Of a stretch of DNA of 64,000 bases, positions 9,192-18,508 are shown in pieces. The stretch is from positions 4,812,327 to 4,876,326 of the forward strand of contig NZ_JNIM01000001.1 in the NCBI RefSeq assembly GCF_000702505.1. The letters are read 5' to 3'. How positions within the stretch are numbered: position 1 is the first letter of the stretch; every line of letters begins with the position of its first letter. The notes beneath the pieces are model-generated. The model did no database searches. It was not told where the DNA came from and saw nothing but the letters and a program-made list of their open reading frames with translations. The position numbers and the translations under genes were made by a program. This DNA is from Thermogemmatispora carboxidivorans (GTDB taxonomy: Bacteria > Chloroflexota > Ktedonobacteria > Ktedonobacterales > Ktedonobacteraceae).

Positions 9192-11897
9192 TTAGCTTGT
9201 TCGCTCCTGAGCGAGGCGGGTCTCCACTGAGGCCAGCTGCTCCTTGAGGCGGCGGTTCTCCTCGCGCAGGATCTCCAGATCCTGGCGCAGCTGAGCAAGC
9301 TGTTCCTCGGCCTGCCCTGGGCTGCGTAGCACATAGAGCGCCGCGCGCATGCTGCGCAGGACACGGGTCTCCAGCTCTCGCGCGGCGGCTCGTTCCAGAG
9401 CGGGCACGGCTCGGCGCTCGCCGAAGAGCAGGAGGGCAAGCGCTGCCCCCTGGCGCACGGCCTCCCAGGGATCATGCTCGACCGCCTCACAGAGCCGGGT
9501 CACTGCCTGCTGCCAGGCAGTCTCGCGATAGAGATGGCGCTCGCGGGCCAACGCCTGCAAACCACCTGTCGCGGCCAGTCGCCACAGCGGCGGTTGACGG
9601 CTGGCATCCAGATAGTCTAAGAGGAGGGGGATGGCCCGCTCGTCTCCGCAGCAGGCCAGGCCCTTAAAGATACCTTCCTGCACATAGGAGAGCCACGACG
9701 GGCGCGTCATGGCCTGCTGCAGTACATCGAGGGCCCCGGCGACCCGCGTTCTGCCCAGAGCTTCCGCTGCCGCTCTTTCAACGAGATAGCTGACGTCGCC
9801 TTCGCTGACCAGTGGTCGCAGGGCCTCTGCCGCTCGCTGGGCCAGCCTGCTCTGCTGCGGCTCCTGATAGCGACCCAAGGCCCGGGCGACAGCGGCGCGC
9901 ACGCGCGACCACTGCTGCGCCTCTAACTCGCGCAAGGCCCGCAGGAGGGCGGCCTGTGCTGCCTCTGTTCCCAATTCACCCAGGGCCTTGGCCGCGGCAC
10001 AGCGCACGCCCCAGAAGGGATCACTGAAGAGTGCTTCCTCAAGAGCACGCCGGCTGGCCTCATCCCCTTGCTTCGCCAGAGCCTCTGCCGCCTCAATGCG
10101 TCCCAGTACGTCGGGATCGTGGGCCAGCTGGTAGCGCAGCATAGAGGCAGGCCGCTCGAATTCGAGGGTCTTCAGTAGCCAGCCATCGGGATCAAAGCGC
10201 ACCATCACCGGCTCGCGCTCCAGTGGCACAAAGAAGGTCTGCGCGGTTTCGCCATCTTCGCCAACCACTACCTGCAGCTTGACAGTTCGGATCTCGTCAC
10301 TGCCGTCGGCCACAGGGATACTAAAGGCCAGATCAACCGGTGTCACAAAACAGGGGGTGAGGTCATCGATGGCCTGGGTCTGCTTGATTGTCACTTTGGC
10401 CAGATGACGCTCGCCATCCCAGGCATAGCTGACGGAGAAGGCGGGATAGCCAGCCTGGTAGAGCCATTGCTGGAAAAACTGCGCCAGGCTGCGCCCGGTG
10501 ACTTCTTCAAGGGTGCGCTCCAGATCGGCTGTGATGACCTCGCGTCCGCGGTGGCGCTCCAAATAGGCATGTAGGCCGCGCCGCAAGGCCGCTTCGCCAA
10601 GCTGGTGACGGAGCATATGCAGCACCCAGGCCCCTTTGTAGTAGAGGTGACCGTCAAATAGCTCGAAGCCATCGCGGTAGTAACCGCGATAGACAATGGG
10701 CCGCCGGTAGTGCTTGTCTTCCTCAAAATAGAGGTGAGCCACCTCCCGCATCATGAGCTTGAACACATCACTGCCACGATCATGCTCGACCCAGAGATGT
10801 TCTAAGTAGGTGGCAAAGCCCTCATTGAGCCACCCTTCGGACCAGTCACGGCAGGTCAGCAGGTCGCCGAACCATTGATGAGCCAGCTCATGAGCAACGG
10901 TAGTCACGGGGCCGTCTTCGCCAATATCCAGGGCCGCTTTCTGATCGAAGAGCAGCATGAAGCTGTGGGTGGTGGCCGTCGTATGCTCCATTGCCCCCCG
11001 GTAGACCTCGACCACGCTCTGGGCATATTTGCGATAAGGGTAGGGATAGTTGAGGTAGCGGCTAAAGAAGTCGATCATGGCCGGCGTTTTGCCCATCAAC
11101 AGCCGCGCCTCCTCGCGGCGGTCGGGCCGCACGTAGTAGGTGACGGGCAGCTCGCCGTAGCGATCTTCGATAACGGCGAAATCGCCAACGACCAGCGAGA
11201 TCAGGTAAGCGGGATGGGGCACATCATGGCGCCAGTGATGGGTTTTGGTACCATCGCCATTGTCTCGCACGCTGAGCAACTCGCCGTTGGACAGAGTCAC
11301 AAATTGGGCTGGTACGGTCACGATGATCTCGCTGGTGGCACGGTCGTTTGGCACCCAGTGACAGGGGAACCAGTGGCGATGATACCAGGTCTGACTGAAG
11401 GTCCATATCTGGACAGGCCGCGTCGGATCGTCAGGCGTGGGCTTGTTGAAATTCAGACCGATGCGCGGCTGCGCCCAGTAGCGCACGCCAACAGTGAACG
11501 ACTCGCCGTAGTGATAGGCCCGATCGAGGGTAACACTGAGGCGTTCCGGCTCAATGCTATAGCGCAGCCCGGTACCATTGTCGAGCATGACATGCTCAAT
11601 GTGGAGATCAACGGCGTCGAAAGCAATGCTGCGCACTTCGTCATAGAGGGCGGTAAAAGAGGTCCAGGCCGTGCCGCTAACCGTCTCTCGCTCAAAGTCA
11701 AGACTGATCTCGAGTTTGACATGGGTGATATCGGCGGGGCGATCGGGCGCATAGTGGACACGGTCACCCGGTAGCTCGAAGGCTCGCGCCCGAGGAGGCG
11801 GCCCAGCCAGTGCCTGCAGAACATTGCCCGTTGCCCCCAGCACGCGCCACTCTTCAAAGTTATCTGCCGCCAAAGCGGCGTCACAAGAGCTGCTCAC
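9192..11897 (-). CDS. M1-family metallo-aminopeptidase with HEAT repeats
   Basis: This is a zinc aminopeptidase that removes N-terminal residues from peptides; no signal peptide is seen, so it is likely cytoplasmic. The GTG start has GAGGAGG (plus 11904-11910) six bases upstream. The N-terminal beta domain is followed by the exopeptidase motif GAMEH (about residue 300) and the gluzincin site HELAHQW (about 336) with the third zinc ligand in WLNEGFATY, 19 residues after the second histidine. From about residue 600 there are tandem HEAT/Armadillo-like helical repeats (DPFWGVRCAAAKALGELG, QWSRVRAAVARALGRY, DPWEAVRQGAALALLLFG). The last 45 residues form a coiled coil (LAQLRQDLEILREENRRLKE). At 901 residues it matches bacterial TAF2/LTA4H-like M1 enzymes with HEAT tails. 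The coiled coil suggests oligomerisation (inference). Confidence 0.94.
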   Translation of the reverse strand: MSSSCDAALAADNFEEWRVLGATGNVLQALAGPPPRARAFELPGDRVHYAPDRPADITHVKLEISLDFERETVSGTAWTSFTALYDEVRSIAFDAVDLHIEHVMLDNGTGLRYSIEPERLSVTLDRAYHYGESFTVGVRYWAQPRIGLNFNKPTPDDPTRPVQIWTFSQTWYHRHWFPCHWVPNDRATSEIIVTVPAQFVTLSNGELLSVRDNGDGTKTHHWRHDVPHPAYLISLVVGDFAVIEDRYGELPVTYYVRPDRREEARLLMGKTPAMIDFFSRYLNYPYPYRKYAQSVVEVYRGAMEHTTATTHSFMLLFDQKAALDIGEDGPVTTVAHELAHQWFGDLLTCRDWSEGWLNEGFATYLEHLWVEHDRGSDVFKLMMREVAHLYFEEDKHYRRPIVYRGYYRDGFELFDGHLYYKGAWVLHMLRHQLGEAALRRGLHAYLERHRGREVITADLERTLEEVTGRSLAQFFQQWLYQAGYPAFSVSYAWDGERHLAKVTIKQTQAIDDLTPCFVTPVDLAFSIPVADGSDEIRTVKLQVVVGEDGETAQTFFVPLEREPVMVRFDPDGWLLKTLEFERPASMLRYQLAHDPDVLGRIEAAEALAKQGDEASRRALEEALFSDPFWGVRCAAAKALGELGTEAAQAALLRALRELEAQQWSRVRAAVARALGRYQEPQQSRLAQRAAEALRPLVSEGDVSYLVERAAAEALGRTRVAGALDVLQQAMTRPSWLSYVQEGIFKGLACCGDERAIPLLLDYLDASRQPPLWRLAATGGLQALARERHLYRETAWQQAVTRLCEAVEHDPWEAVRQGAALALLLFGERRAVPALERAAARELETRVLRSMRAALYVLRSPGQAEEQLAQLRQDLEILREENRRLKEQLASVETRLAQERTS

Positions 11898-12325
11898 AAA
11901 GAACCTCCTCTTCGGTTTTTGCCTCCCTTACTAGGGAGAATATCTTTTCCCCGCTCATTATTGGCTGAGATAGTACTATTCCATGCCCGCTGGTCAGCGT
12001 CAGGGAAGCGAACTAAGCCGTGAAGCCGGGCACAGCAGAGGGGCAAAGAGGAGAGACCAGGACGGAAACCTGCCATCCAGCCGCTTCGTTGTGATCCTGA
12101 CAAGCCAGCCAGTCAACTGGTGACGGGCAACAAGTGAGGAAGAGAGCTGGCACCCGCTGCTCTGGCTCACCCTCGCCCAGAGCCTGAGAAGGAAGCCCGC
12201 CAGAAGGATGCGGTGGGACGGAACGAATGGGGCGACCTGGCCCACCCCTCTTTCTTCAACCGCTTCCCTGGGCACAGCGTAGATATCTGTGTTATTGTAC
12301 CTGGAGAGAGGTTTTCACTGGTAGT
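11898..12325. other. Divergent intergenic region, M1 peptidase / UbiB-like kinase
   Basis: About 430 bases between divergent genes. It must hold promoters for both. On the plus strand TATTGT at about 12291-12296 is a possible -10 box 30 bases before the kinase ATG; no good -35 box is seen. Nothing else is recognisable. Confidence 0.35.
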
Positions 12326-14026
12326 ATGCATCACAAACCTACGCGGATCAATAGATTGGCCCAGGTGGCGCGTTTCCTGCGTGTCGCCCGGTTGCTGTTA
12401 TGGACCATCTGGGTGATTTATCGCGAGCGTCGGCGAGTGATTCGCGCCCATCAACGCGGCCACTACGAGGTTCAGCCCAACATCGAAGTTTTGATCAAGG
12501 TCTTAACGGCTTTCCGCGAGACGGCCATCAAGCTCGGCGTCCTGATGATCAAGCTGGGCCAGTTCCTGAGCGCACGCGCCGACCTGTTGCCAGAGCAGGC
12601 CCTGCAGGTGCTTGACAGCCTACAAGACGAGGTGCCCCCAGCCCCTTTCAGCCACGTTATCTCGGTAATCGAAGCTGACCTTGGCAAGCCCGTTGAGCAG
12701 GTCTTTAGCCTGCTAGAGCGCAAGGCGACCGCTGCCGCCTCCCTTGGTCAGGTGCACCGCGCCACGCTCGCCGGTAGCGGAGAAATGGTGGCGGTCAAGG
12801 TGCAGCGCCCCCACATCGAGGAGCTGGTCAATACCGACCTGAGCACGATCCGCTTCGTCATTTGGGTCATCACGCGCTTCGTCGATACCAGCGAGTTCAT
12901 CGATCTCATGGCCGTCTATCGCGAGTTTCGGCGCACGGTCTACGAGGAGATCGACTATCTGACCGAGGCCGCCAATGCCCGTCGTTTTCGCGAGCTTTTC
13001 CGCGATCAGCCCCAGATCTATATTCCGCGCGTCTACGAGGAATACAGCTCGAAGCGGGTCCTGGTCTTGGAGTGGATCGACGGTCTCAAGATTAACGATT
13101 ATGCCGCCCTGGAGGCCGCTGGCTACAATCGGCTGGAGATCGCACGGCGCACGGTTGAGGCCTATTTTTTCCAGTTCTTCGAAGCAGGCTTCTTTCACGC
13201 TGATCCCCATCCAGGCAATATCTTTGTTAAGCATGGTTCCCCCCCAGAGGACCCTGTAATCGCCTTTGTTGACTTCGGCATGGTCGGCACTCTTACAAAA
13301 AGCACGAAGAAGGCCTTGCGCGATCTCTTCCTGGCCTTTGTGGCCCGCGACTCGCAGGCGCTGGTCCATGCTCTGGGCCGCCTCGGCTTTCTGGGAGAAA
13401 ATGCCAATCTGCCAGCTATTGAACAGGGCCTGGAACTAATGCTTACCCAATACTATGGTCTGACCCTGGGAGAGGCGCGCGAGCTGGATCTGTCGGATGT
13501 CGCCCAGGACATCGAGCAGCTGCTGTACGGGCAACCGTTCCAGATTCCAGCTCAGTTCGCTTTTACAGGGCGGGCGATCAGCGTCCTGGCTGGCGTAGCA
13601 ACTGGCCTGGCGCCGGAGTTTAACCTGATCGACGTGGCCACGCCCTACGCGCGCAAGTTTCTCGGCCTCAGCGCCGATCGACTGGGGGAGAATCTGCAGG
13701 AGCTGCTGCGCCAGATGCTGGAGAATGGCCGCGCGCTGCTGACCTTACCTCGGGCCCTGGAGCGCATCATTACCCGCTTCGAGAGCGGCCAGATCGAGAT
13801 TCGGCTGGCCGATTCCTCGACGAACGGACGGAGCCGACGCGCTCGGAACGGACGCAGCCCCAATGGCGGCGAGGGACGTGGCGGCACGTTCTCGCTGACC
13901 TTTGTGAGCCTGGCCGCGCTAGCCGCCGGTGTCTACCTGCTCACGAGCGTCCACCTCTTCACTGCTGGCTGGTTCTGCCTCGGTCTGGCTGCTGTGGCCA
14001 TCCTGGGCCTGCTGCTGCGCCGCTAA
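12326..14026 (+). CDS. ABC1/UbiB-family atypical protein kinase
   Basis: This is a membrane-anchored atypical kinase/ATPase of the UbiB/ADCK family, which in other organisms supports isoprenoid quinone synthesis or lipid homeostasis. The ATG at 12326 starts MHHKPTRINRLAQV, as in homologues; a longer frame from 12227 overlaps the promoter region. The diagnostic KLGQFLSARADLLP motif (about residue 75), the Ala-rich nucleotide loop AAASLGQVHRA, the lysine in VAVKVQRP, the catalytic HADPHPGN (about residue 291) and the metal-binding DFG (VDFGMVG) are all intact. Two C-terminal membrane helices end the protein (FVSLAALAAGVYLL and FCLGLAAVAILGLLL), as is usual for the family. 566 residues is typical. 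No quinone genes are adjacent, so the pathway is inferred from the family alone. Confidence 0.95.
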   Translation: MHHKPTRINRLAQVARFLRVARLLLWTIWVIYRERRRVIRAHQRGHYEVQPNIEVLIKVLTAFRETAIKLGVLMIKLGQFLSARADLLPEQALQVLDSLQDEVPPAPFSHVISVIEADLGKPVEQVFSLLERKATAAASLGQVHRATLAGSGEMVAVKVQRPHIEELVNTDLSTIRFVIWVITRFVDTSEFIDLMAVYREFRRTVYEEIDYLTEAANARRFRELFRDQPQIYIPRVYEEYSSKRVLVLEWIDGLKINDYAALEAAGYNRLEIARRTVEAYFFQFFEAGFFHADPHPGNIFVKHGSPPEDPVIAFVDFGMVGTLTKSTKKALRDLFLAFVARDSQALVHALGRLGFLGENANLPAIEQGLELMLTQYYGLTLGEARELDLSDVAQDIEQLLYGQPFQIPAQFAFTGRAISVLAGVATGLAPEFNLIDVATPYARKFLGLSADRLGENLQELLRQMLENGRALLTLPRALERIITRFESGQIEIRLADSSTNGRSRRARNGRSPNGGEGRGGTFSLTFVSLAALAAGVYLLTSVHLFTAGWFCLGLAAVAILGLLLRR

Positions 14027-14130
14027 CGCAACTCCGCAGGAAGCCCCCCCAGAGCACGCTAGCAGCCATATATAGATGGTAGGGCAGAGCAGGCCCAATC
14101 AGTAGCGCCGGCCCTGGATGTTCCCGACAC

Positions 14131-14958
14131 TTAGCTCAGGAGCTGCCAGCGCTCGTCGCCTCGACGGCACACGCGCCCTTCCTGCTCTAGCTTGAGCAGA
14201 TGAGCTGTCAGCGACTGGGCAGCCAGGGCGTGCAGAGCCGGCGAGACGTCGGCATAGACATGCGGCACCAGTTCGCCAACGGTCGCCCCTGGTGGAAACT
14301 GGCCAAGAGCCGTGATCACCTGCTGCTCACGTAAGAGGCGATGATCGATATACTCGGCTACTTTGCTGGCCGGATCAAGGATCACCGGACCGTGGGAGGG
14401 AACAATGCGGCGCAGCCCCAGGCGCTGCAGGCGCCGCAGCGAGGCCAGATAGGCCCCCATATCCCCTTCCGGCGGAGCAATCACTACTGTACCCACCCCA
14501 GCCAGCAAGTCACCGGCAAAGAGCACACCAGCTCGCTCTAAGAGAAAGCAGAGGTGGTCGAAGCGATGCCCCGGCGTGTGGATAGCTCGCAGGGTATCGT
14601 CGCCAGCCGCCAGGCGCGCACCATCCTCTAACTCCTCATCGGCCAGCGCCACCCCCTGGCGGCTAAAGGCCAGCACCGGTACACCCAGACGGGCCCGCAG
14701 GGCCGCCGCACCGCTACAGTGGTCAGGATGGCCGTGGGTAATCAAAATACGCCGGATACCACCACGGGCCTCCCCAGCGGCTATAATCTGCTCCAGATAG
14801 GCCGGGTCATCGACCGCCGGATCAATCACGAGCGCTCCCGTGGTCGCGTCACCGAGTACGATCGTATTGGTTCCTGGCCCCGTCATGACCGAGGGATTGG
14901 GGGCCAGCACCAGCGTATAAAGCTGCTCCTCCGCTTGTGACTGCTGCTCCTGTTCCAT
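14131..14958 (-). CDS. LACTB2-like metallo-beta-lactamase-fold hydrolase
   Basis: This is a soluble MBL-fold hydrolase with a C-terminal winged helix, in the LACTB2/GloB-like group whose members act as glyoxalase-II-like thioesterases or nucleases. The start at 14958 is chosen for the GAGGAG block seven bases upstream; the longer frame to 14976 adds only MRVRSA. The metal motif THGHPDHCSGA is intact, followed by HTPGHRFDHLCF, LFAGDLLAGVGTVVI and VPSHGPVI, giving the full set of ligands. NPSVMTGPGTNTIVLG near the N-terminus is typical of LACTB2. The last 70 residues resemble the LACTB2 winged helix (VGELVPHVYADVSPALHALAAQSLTAHLLKLEQEGRV). 275 residues. The gene is convergent with the UbiB-like gene; the next minus-strand gene upstream is a Nudix hydrolase, about 60 bases away, so the two may be co-transcribed. 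Confidence 0.92.
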   Translation of the reverse strand: MEQEQQSQAEEQLYTLVLAPNPSVMTGPGTNTIVLGDATTGALVIDPAVDDPAYLEQIIAAGEARGGIRRILITHGHPDHCSGAAALRARLGVPVLAFSRQGVALADEELEDGARLAAGDDTLRAIHTPGHRFDHLCFLLERAGVLFAGDLLAGVGTVVIAPPEGDMGAYLASLRRLQRLGLRRIVPSHGPVILDPASKVAEYIDHRLLREQQVITALGQFPPGATVGELVPHVYADVSPALHALAAQSLTAHLLKLEQEGRVCRRGDERWQLLS

Positions 14959-15016
14959 AGCGCTCCTCACTCTCACTGCACCAGCCGTTCAAACGGCATC
15001 ACGGCTGGCTGACAGC

Positions 15017-15838
15017 TCAGCTCTGGGTCATATGTGGCGGGACCTCCCAGCCCCGTTCATCGCCAGGGAGATAGATGCGATAGCCTTCTCCCTCTTGCAC
15101 CAGGCGCGGCTGCTTGAGGGACACATAATGCGAGGCGGCAAAGGTCAGGGCCTCCTCGGCACTGGCAAAGGTCGCTAACTCCTCAAGCTGGCGCAAGGTG
15201 GCAAAGACCAGGGGAAAACTGCCCTCCTGGTAACGGGCCAGGGCCTCGGCGGGCCTGATCCAGAGGCCATCGCTGGTCTCTAGCTGATCGTAGACGGCTT
15301 GCTGCTCGGCAGGAGCCAGGGCGAGAAAGAAGTGGGTGTCGAAGCGGCGCGGCATGCCTTCGGGGGTCAGCCAGTGAGCAAAGTAGTGAAGCTGGTCGGT
15401 GGCTAACTGCAATCCCTCGCGCCGGGCCAGCTCGACAAGCGAGCCTCGACGCTCATGAAAGGCAAGGCGATAGTCGGCGAAGCGCGCCCTCCCGGCCTCA
15501 TCCTCCGTCAGGGCCAGCAGCGAGCCATTGCAATAAGCCAGCAAGACGCCCGCTTCCTCAAATAGCTCGCGAATGGCCGCCGCCCGTGCTCCCGTGCCCA
15601 GAGCGGTCCGTCCCTCGGGGTCTGCTACTGACTCACGGGCGGGAACAGGGGCGCAAAGTTGCGGGCTCTCCTCGGCGGCCTGGTCATCGGCCTTGATGGA
15701 GCCGCCAGGAAAGACATAAACGTCGGGCATAAACTCGCTTTGGACAACACGCCGGACCATAAAGACCTCCATTCCGCTTCCAGCGTGTCCATTCCTCAGC
15801 AGCATCACCGCTGAGGCCAGGCGGGGCACAACTGCCAT
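15017..15838 (-). CDS. Nudix hydrolase (NUDT19-like)
   Basis: This is a pyrophosphohydrolase of the Nudix superfamily; the arrangement matches the NUDT19/RP2 type that cleaves CoA and its esters, although substrates vary. The N-terminal RLASAVMLLRNGHAG and EFMPDVYVFPGGSI blocks precede a long insert and then the Nudix box RAAAIRELFEEAGVLL, with the REL..EE..G catalytic residues intact. The long gap between the PGG element and the box is the usual NUDT19 feature. 273 residues. The ATG is preceded by a GGGAGATGGAGAG purine run. It is the first gene of a minus-strand pair with the LACTB2-like hydrolase and is divergent from aroE, so its promoter lies in 15839-16070. Confidence 0.9.
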   Translation of the reverse strand: MAVVPRLASAVMLLRNGHAGSGMEVFMVRRVVQSEFMPDVYVFPGGSIKADDQAAEESPQLCAPVPARESVADPEGRTALGTGARAAAIRELFEEAGVLLAYCNGSLLALTEDEAGRARFADYRLAFHERRGSLVELARREGLQLATDQLHYFAHWLTPEGMPRRFDTHFFLALAPAEQQAVYDQLETSDGLWIRPAEALARYQEGSFPLVFATLRQLEELATFASAEEALTFAASHYVSLKQPRLVQEGEGYRIYLPGDERGWEVPPHMTQS

Positions 15839-16070
15839 AGGTTCTCTCCATCTCCCTTGAGGAAAGTTTCTGTTGACCTGGACGTGATACTGTTATAGTA
15901 CCATATGCGCAGCACCCCCGCAGGCACCGCCCGTCCTCTTTACGGCGGCCGCGGCCTGTGGTACGCTGAAGATGTTCATGCTCTTTGTAACAGCGATACA
16001 TAGGATACACCCGGCAGAGTAGGATCTATCAGCTCTCGACCGAAAGCAAAGCAGGGCTGAACAAGTAGTT

Positions 16071-16994
16071 ATGGATGCAGAAGCACCAGTGATTGAGCAG
16101 TTGCAGAGTCGGCACAGTCGTTTCCGCCTGGGCCTGATCGGTGATCCCGTGGCGCATTCGCTCTCGCCGCGCCTGCAGCAGGCGGCTCTCGATGCCCTGG
16201 GCATCGATGCAGTCTACGAGCTCTGGCCAACACCTGCCGATGAACTGGCCTCGCGCGTCGCGCGCTTGCTCGATCCGCTCTACTTAGGGGCCAATGTGAC
16301 TATCCCGCACAAGCAAGCGGTCCTCCCTCTACTCGACATCGTTGATCCGCTGGCGGCACGCATCGGGGCGGTCAATACGATCGTTCCGCGCGATGGCTAC
16401 CTGCACGGCCATAATACTGATGCTCCCGGGCTGCTGCACGCTCTACGCGAACTGGGGATAGGCAAGCCGGACGAGAGCACGACGCTCTCTCTCACGGGCT
16501 ATACGGCCATCATTCTGGGGGCAGGCGGAGCAGCGCGCGCTGCGGCCTTTGCCCTGGCCAGCACCGGCATCGAACGACTGATCATCGTCAACCGCCATCT
16601 GGAGCGCGCCCAACACCTGGCGGCAGAGGTTGGCGACTTTCTGGCTGCCCGGCGCCAGGAGCTGAGCGTTCCCCAGGTCTTCAGCCTCAGCGATCCCGAG
16701 TTCCTGATCCCTCATCCGCTCTCGCTCATTATCAACGCCACCCCGGTCGGCATGCACGAGGACCTGAGTCCGCTGCCCGGTGAGGTATTGGCTCGCTTCG
16801 GCAACGAAACCTTTGTCTTCGACATGATCTACAACCCGGCGGAAACGAAGCTGCTCTGCCAGGCGCGCACCCTGGGTATGCAGGCCTCCAACGGCCTGCC
16901 GATGTTGCTCCATCAAGGGGCCCTGGCCTTCACGCTCTGGACTGGCCAGCCAGCGCCGCTGGAGGTCATGCGTGCCGCCCTCGCCGCCGAGTAG
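16071..16994 (+). CDS. aroE: Shikimate dehydrogenase
   Basis: This cytoplasmic NADPH-dependent enzyme reduces 3-dehydroshikimate to shikimate in chorismate synthesis. The substrate site is intact: LIGDPVAHSLSPRLQQAAL near the N-terminus, the catalytic lysine in GANVTIPHKQAVL, and the aspartate partner in GHNTDAPGLLHAL. The Rossmann part carries the dinucleotide loop ILGAGGAARAAAFAL, NRHLERAQHLA, NATPVGMHEDLSPL and the C-terminal NGLPMLLHQGALAFTLWTG. The length (307) is slightly above the usual 270-290 because of an insert before the glycine loop and an N-terminal extension. No strong Shine-Dalgarno precedes the ATG. No other aro gene is adjacent. Confidence 0.95.
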   Translation: MDAEAPVIEQLQSRHSRFRLGLIGDPVAHSLSPRLQQAALDALGIDAVYELWPTPADELASRVARLLDPLYLGANVTIPHKQAVLPLLDIVDPLAARIGAVNTIVPRDGYLHGHNTDAPGLLHALRELGIGKPDESTTLSLTGYTAIILGAGGAARAAAFALASTGIERLIIVNRHLERAQHLAAEVGDFLAARRQELSVPQVFSLSDPEFLIPHPLSLIINATPVGMHEDLSPLPGEVLARFGNETFVFDMIYNPAETKLLCQARTLGMQASNGLPMLLHQGALAFTLWTGQPAPLEVMRAALAAE

Positions 16995-17146
16995 AGGCCA
17001 GATTTCACCTCGGTCTGGTCTGGTTACCTTCCTTCTGCCTCTTTTCCCTGGTTAGCCGGTCTCTGCTCCCTGGACGGCAGCAAACGGCAGAAACCTGCCC
17101 TGCTCTTCCTTCGCAGGCAGTTAGCAGGAATGAGCCGCAGAGCAGC

Positions 17147-17175
17147 TTGCCTTTTTGCCTTGCGGGACATACTAT
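17147..17175 (+). promoter_or_regulatory. Sigma-70-type promoter of the FAH-family gene
   Basis: TTGCCT (17147-17152), a 17-base spacer and TACTAT (17170-17175). It lies 45 bases before the TTG start at 17220, which supports that start against the longer frame from 17130. Confidence 0.65.
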
Positions 17176-17219
17176 TATGCAAGAGGGATCCACCAGCCAG
17201 CATAAGGGAGGAACCAGCA

Positions 17220-18176
17220 TTGAAACTGGCAAGCTTTTCAACACCTGATAACCCGCGTGTGCGCGTGGGTCTGGTGCTCAACGACGAGATTGTCGATGCC
17301 GCCCTGGGAGCGCGCGCCTTGGGCTTCAACGTTCCCGATCACATGCAGACCCTCATTGAGCAGTATGGGCAGGCGGAGCGGGGTCTGCGCGCTCTGTTAG
17401 AGCAGGCGCAGCAAGCCAACGGGCGTTTGAGTGCGATTCCCGCCTTGCAGGAAAGTGGCCTCGTGCAGCCACTGGCAGCCGTCCAGCTTGCGGCCCCGAT
17501 CCCTCGTCCGCGCAAAAACATCATCTGCCTGGGACTGAACTACGCCGAACACGCCCGCGAATCCGCCGCGGCCCGCGGACGCGAGGCCCAGCTCCCCCAG
17601 CATCCCGTTATTTTCACCAAGGCCCCCACCACGGTCAACGGCCCTTACGGCGACGTGGTGATCGACCCCGCCGTCTCGACACAGATCGACTGGGAAGTTG
17701 AGCTAGCCGTCATCCTCGGCAAGGGGGGCAAGCACATCCGCGAAGACGAGGCCCTTGGCTATGTCTTCGGCTACACAGTGCTCAACGATATCTCGGCTCG
17801 CGACTTGCAGGCCCAGCACCAGCAGTACTTTCGCGGCAAAAGCATTGACGGCTACTGCCCGATGGGTCCCTGGATCGTTACCGCCGATGAGATCCCCGAT
17901 CCCCAGCGGCTGACCCTGCGCCTGCGCGTCAACGGCCTCACCAAGCAAGAGGCCAGCACCGACCAGATGATCTTCTCTATCCCCCGCATCATCGCTGTGC
18001 TCTCCAACGGTATGACGCTGGAGCCGGGCGATATCATCGCCACTGGCACGCCGAGCGGGGTGGGGTTTGCGCGAACGCCGCCCGAGTTTCTGCGCCCCGG
18101 CGACATCATGGAGACCGAGATTGCCGAGATCGGCGTCATGAGGAATCGCATCGTCGGCGTCGAAGAGGTGCGCTGA
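17220..18176 (+). CDS. Fumarylacetoacetate hydrolase family protein
   Basis: This is a metal-dependent enzyme of the FAH family, which includes acylpyruvate hydrolases, oxaloacetate decarboxylases and HpcE-type isomerases of aromatic degradation. The TTG start at 17220 has AGGGAGG (17205-17211) eight bases upstream and a promoter just ahead. The N-terminal small domain (MKLASFSTPDNPRVRVGLV) is followed by the catalytic FAH domain: NIICLGLNYAEHARE, the metal ligands in DWEVELAVILGKGG, the YTVLNDISARDLQ block, KSIDGYCPMGPWI, and the C-terminal NGMTLEPGDIIATGTPSGVG. 318 residues. A ring-cleaving VOC dioxygenase lies on the opposite strand downstream. Both could belong to aromatic-acid breakdown, but they are convergent, so this is only suggestive. 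Confidence 0.93.
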   Translation: MKLASFSTPDNPRVRVGLVLNDEIVDAALGARALGFNVPDHMQTLIEQYGQAERGLRALLEQAQQANGRLSAIPALQESGLVQPLAAVQLAAPIPRPRKNIICLGLNYAEHARESAAARGREAQLPQHPVIFTKAPTTVNGPYGDVVIDPAVSTQIDWEVELAVILGKGGKHIREDEALGYVFGYTVLNDISARDLQAQHQQYFRGKSIDGYCPMGPWIVTADEIPDPQRLTLRLRVNGLTKQEASTDQMIFSIPRIIAVLSNGMTLEPGDIIATGTPSGVGFARTPPEFLRPGDIMETEIAEIGVMRNRIVGVEEVR

Positions 18177-18508
18177 CACGCCTTGCATGCACCTTACCTC
18201 TGCCACCCAGGCAGCCAGGCAGGCCAGTGCCCGTACTGGCCATATAGGCCCTAAAAAATACGACGAGGCGACGGATCGCGAGAATCCGTCACCTCGTCCG
18301 GCCAGGGAGAGGGTTGTCTCTTCTGCTGGCCCGACTCAACCTGGCCGACTGAGCAACCAGCACTGCCGCTCTCACCGCCCTGCCGGACGCTCGCGTCCGT
18401 GAGTCCCTGCTCGCTCCACCCTCCTTCACATCCCATCCTCTCCTCTGCCTCACATGGGGAAGCAGACCAGGAGACCACAGGCGGGCAGCGGGTGCGAGAG
18501 AGGAAGGA
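18177..18508. other. Gene-free stretch between convergent genes
   Basis: About 330 bases between the FAH-family gene and the VOC gene. It contains the minus-strand terminator at 18254-18298. The short frames in it have no ribosome binding site and are not believed. Confidence 0.5.
18254..18298 (-). terminator. Rho-independent terminator for the VOC gene
   Basis: A 15-bp inverted repeat with one mismatch (arms 18262-18276 and 18284-18298, 7-base loop). Read on the minus strand it is followed by TATTTTTTAG, a good U-run. It lies about 210 bases after the VOC stop codon. Confidence 0.8.

Noticed and set aside
10875..11774. 299-codon plus-strand frame over the M1 peptidase gene
   Set aside because: Antisense to the catalytic domain with HELAHQW; no start signal or family resemblance.
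12227..12325. Longer N-terminus of the UbiB-like kinase
   Set aside because: The extra residues are Pro/Cys/Trp-rich, have no ribosome binding site and cover the likely promoter.
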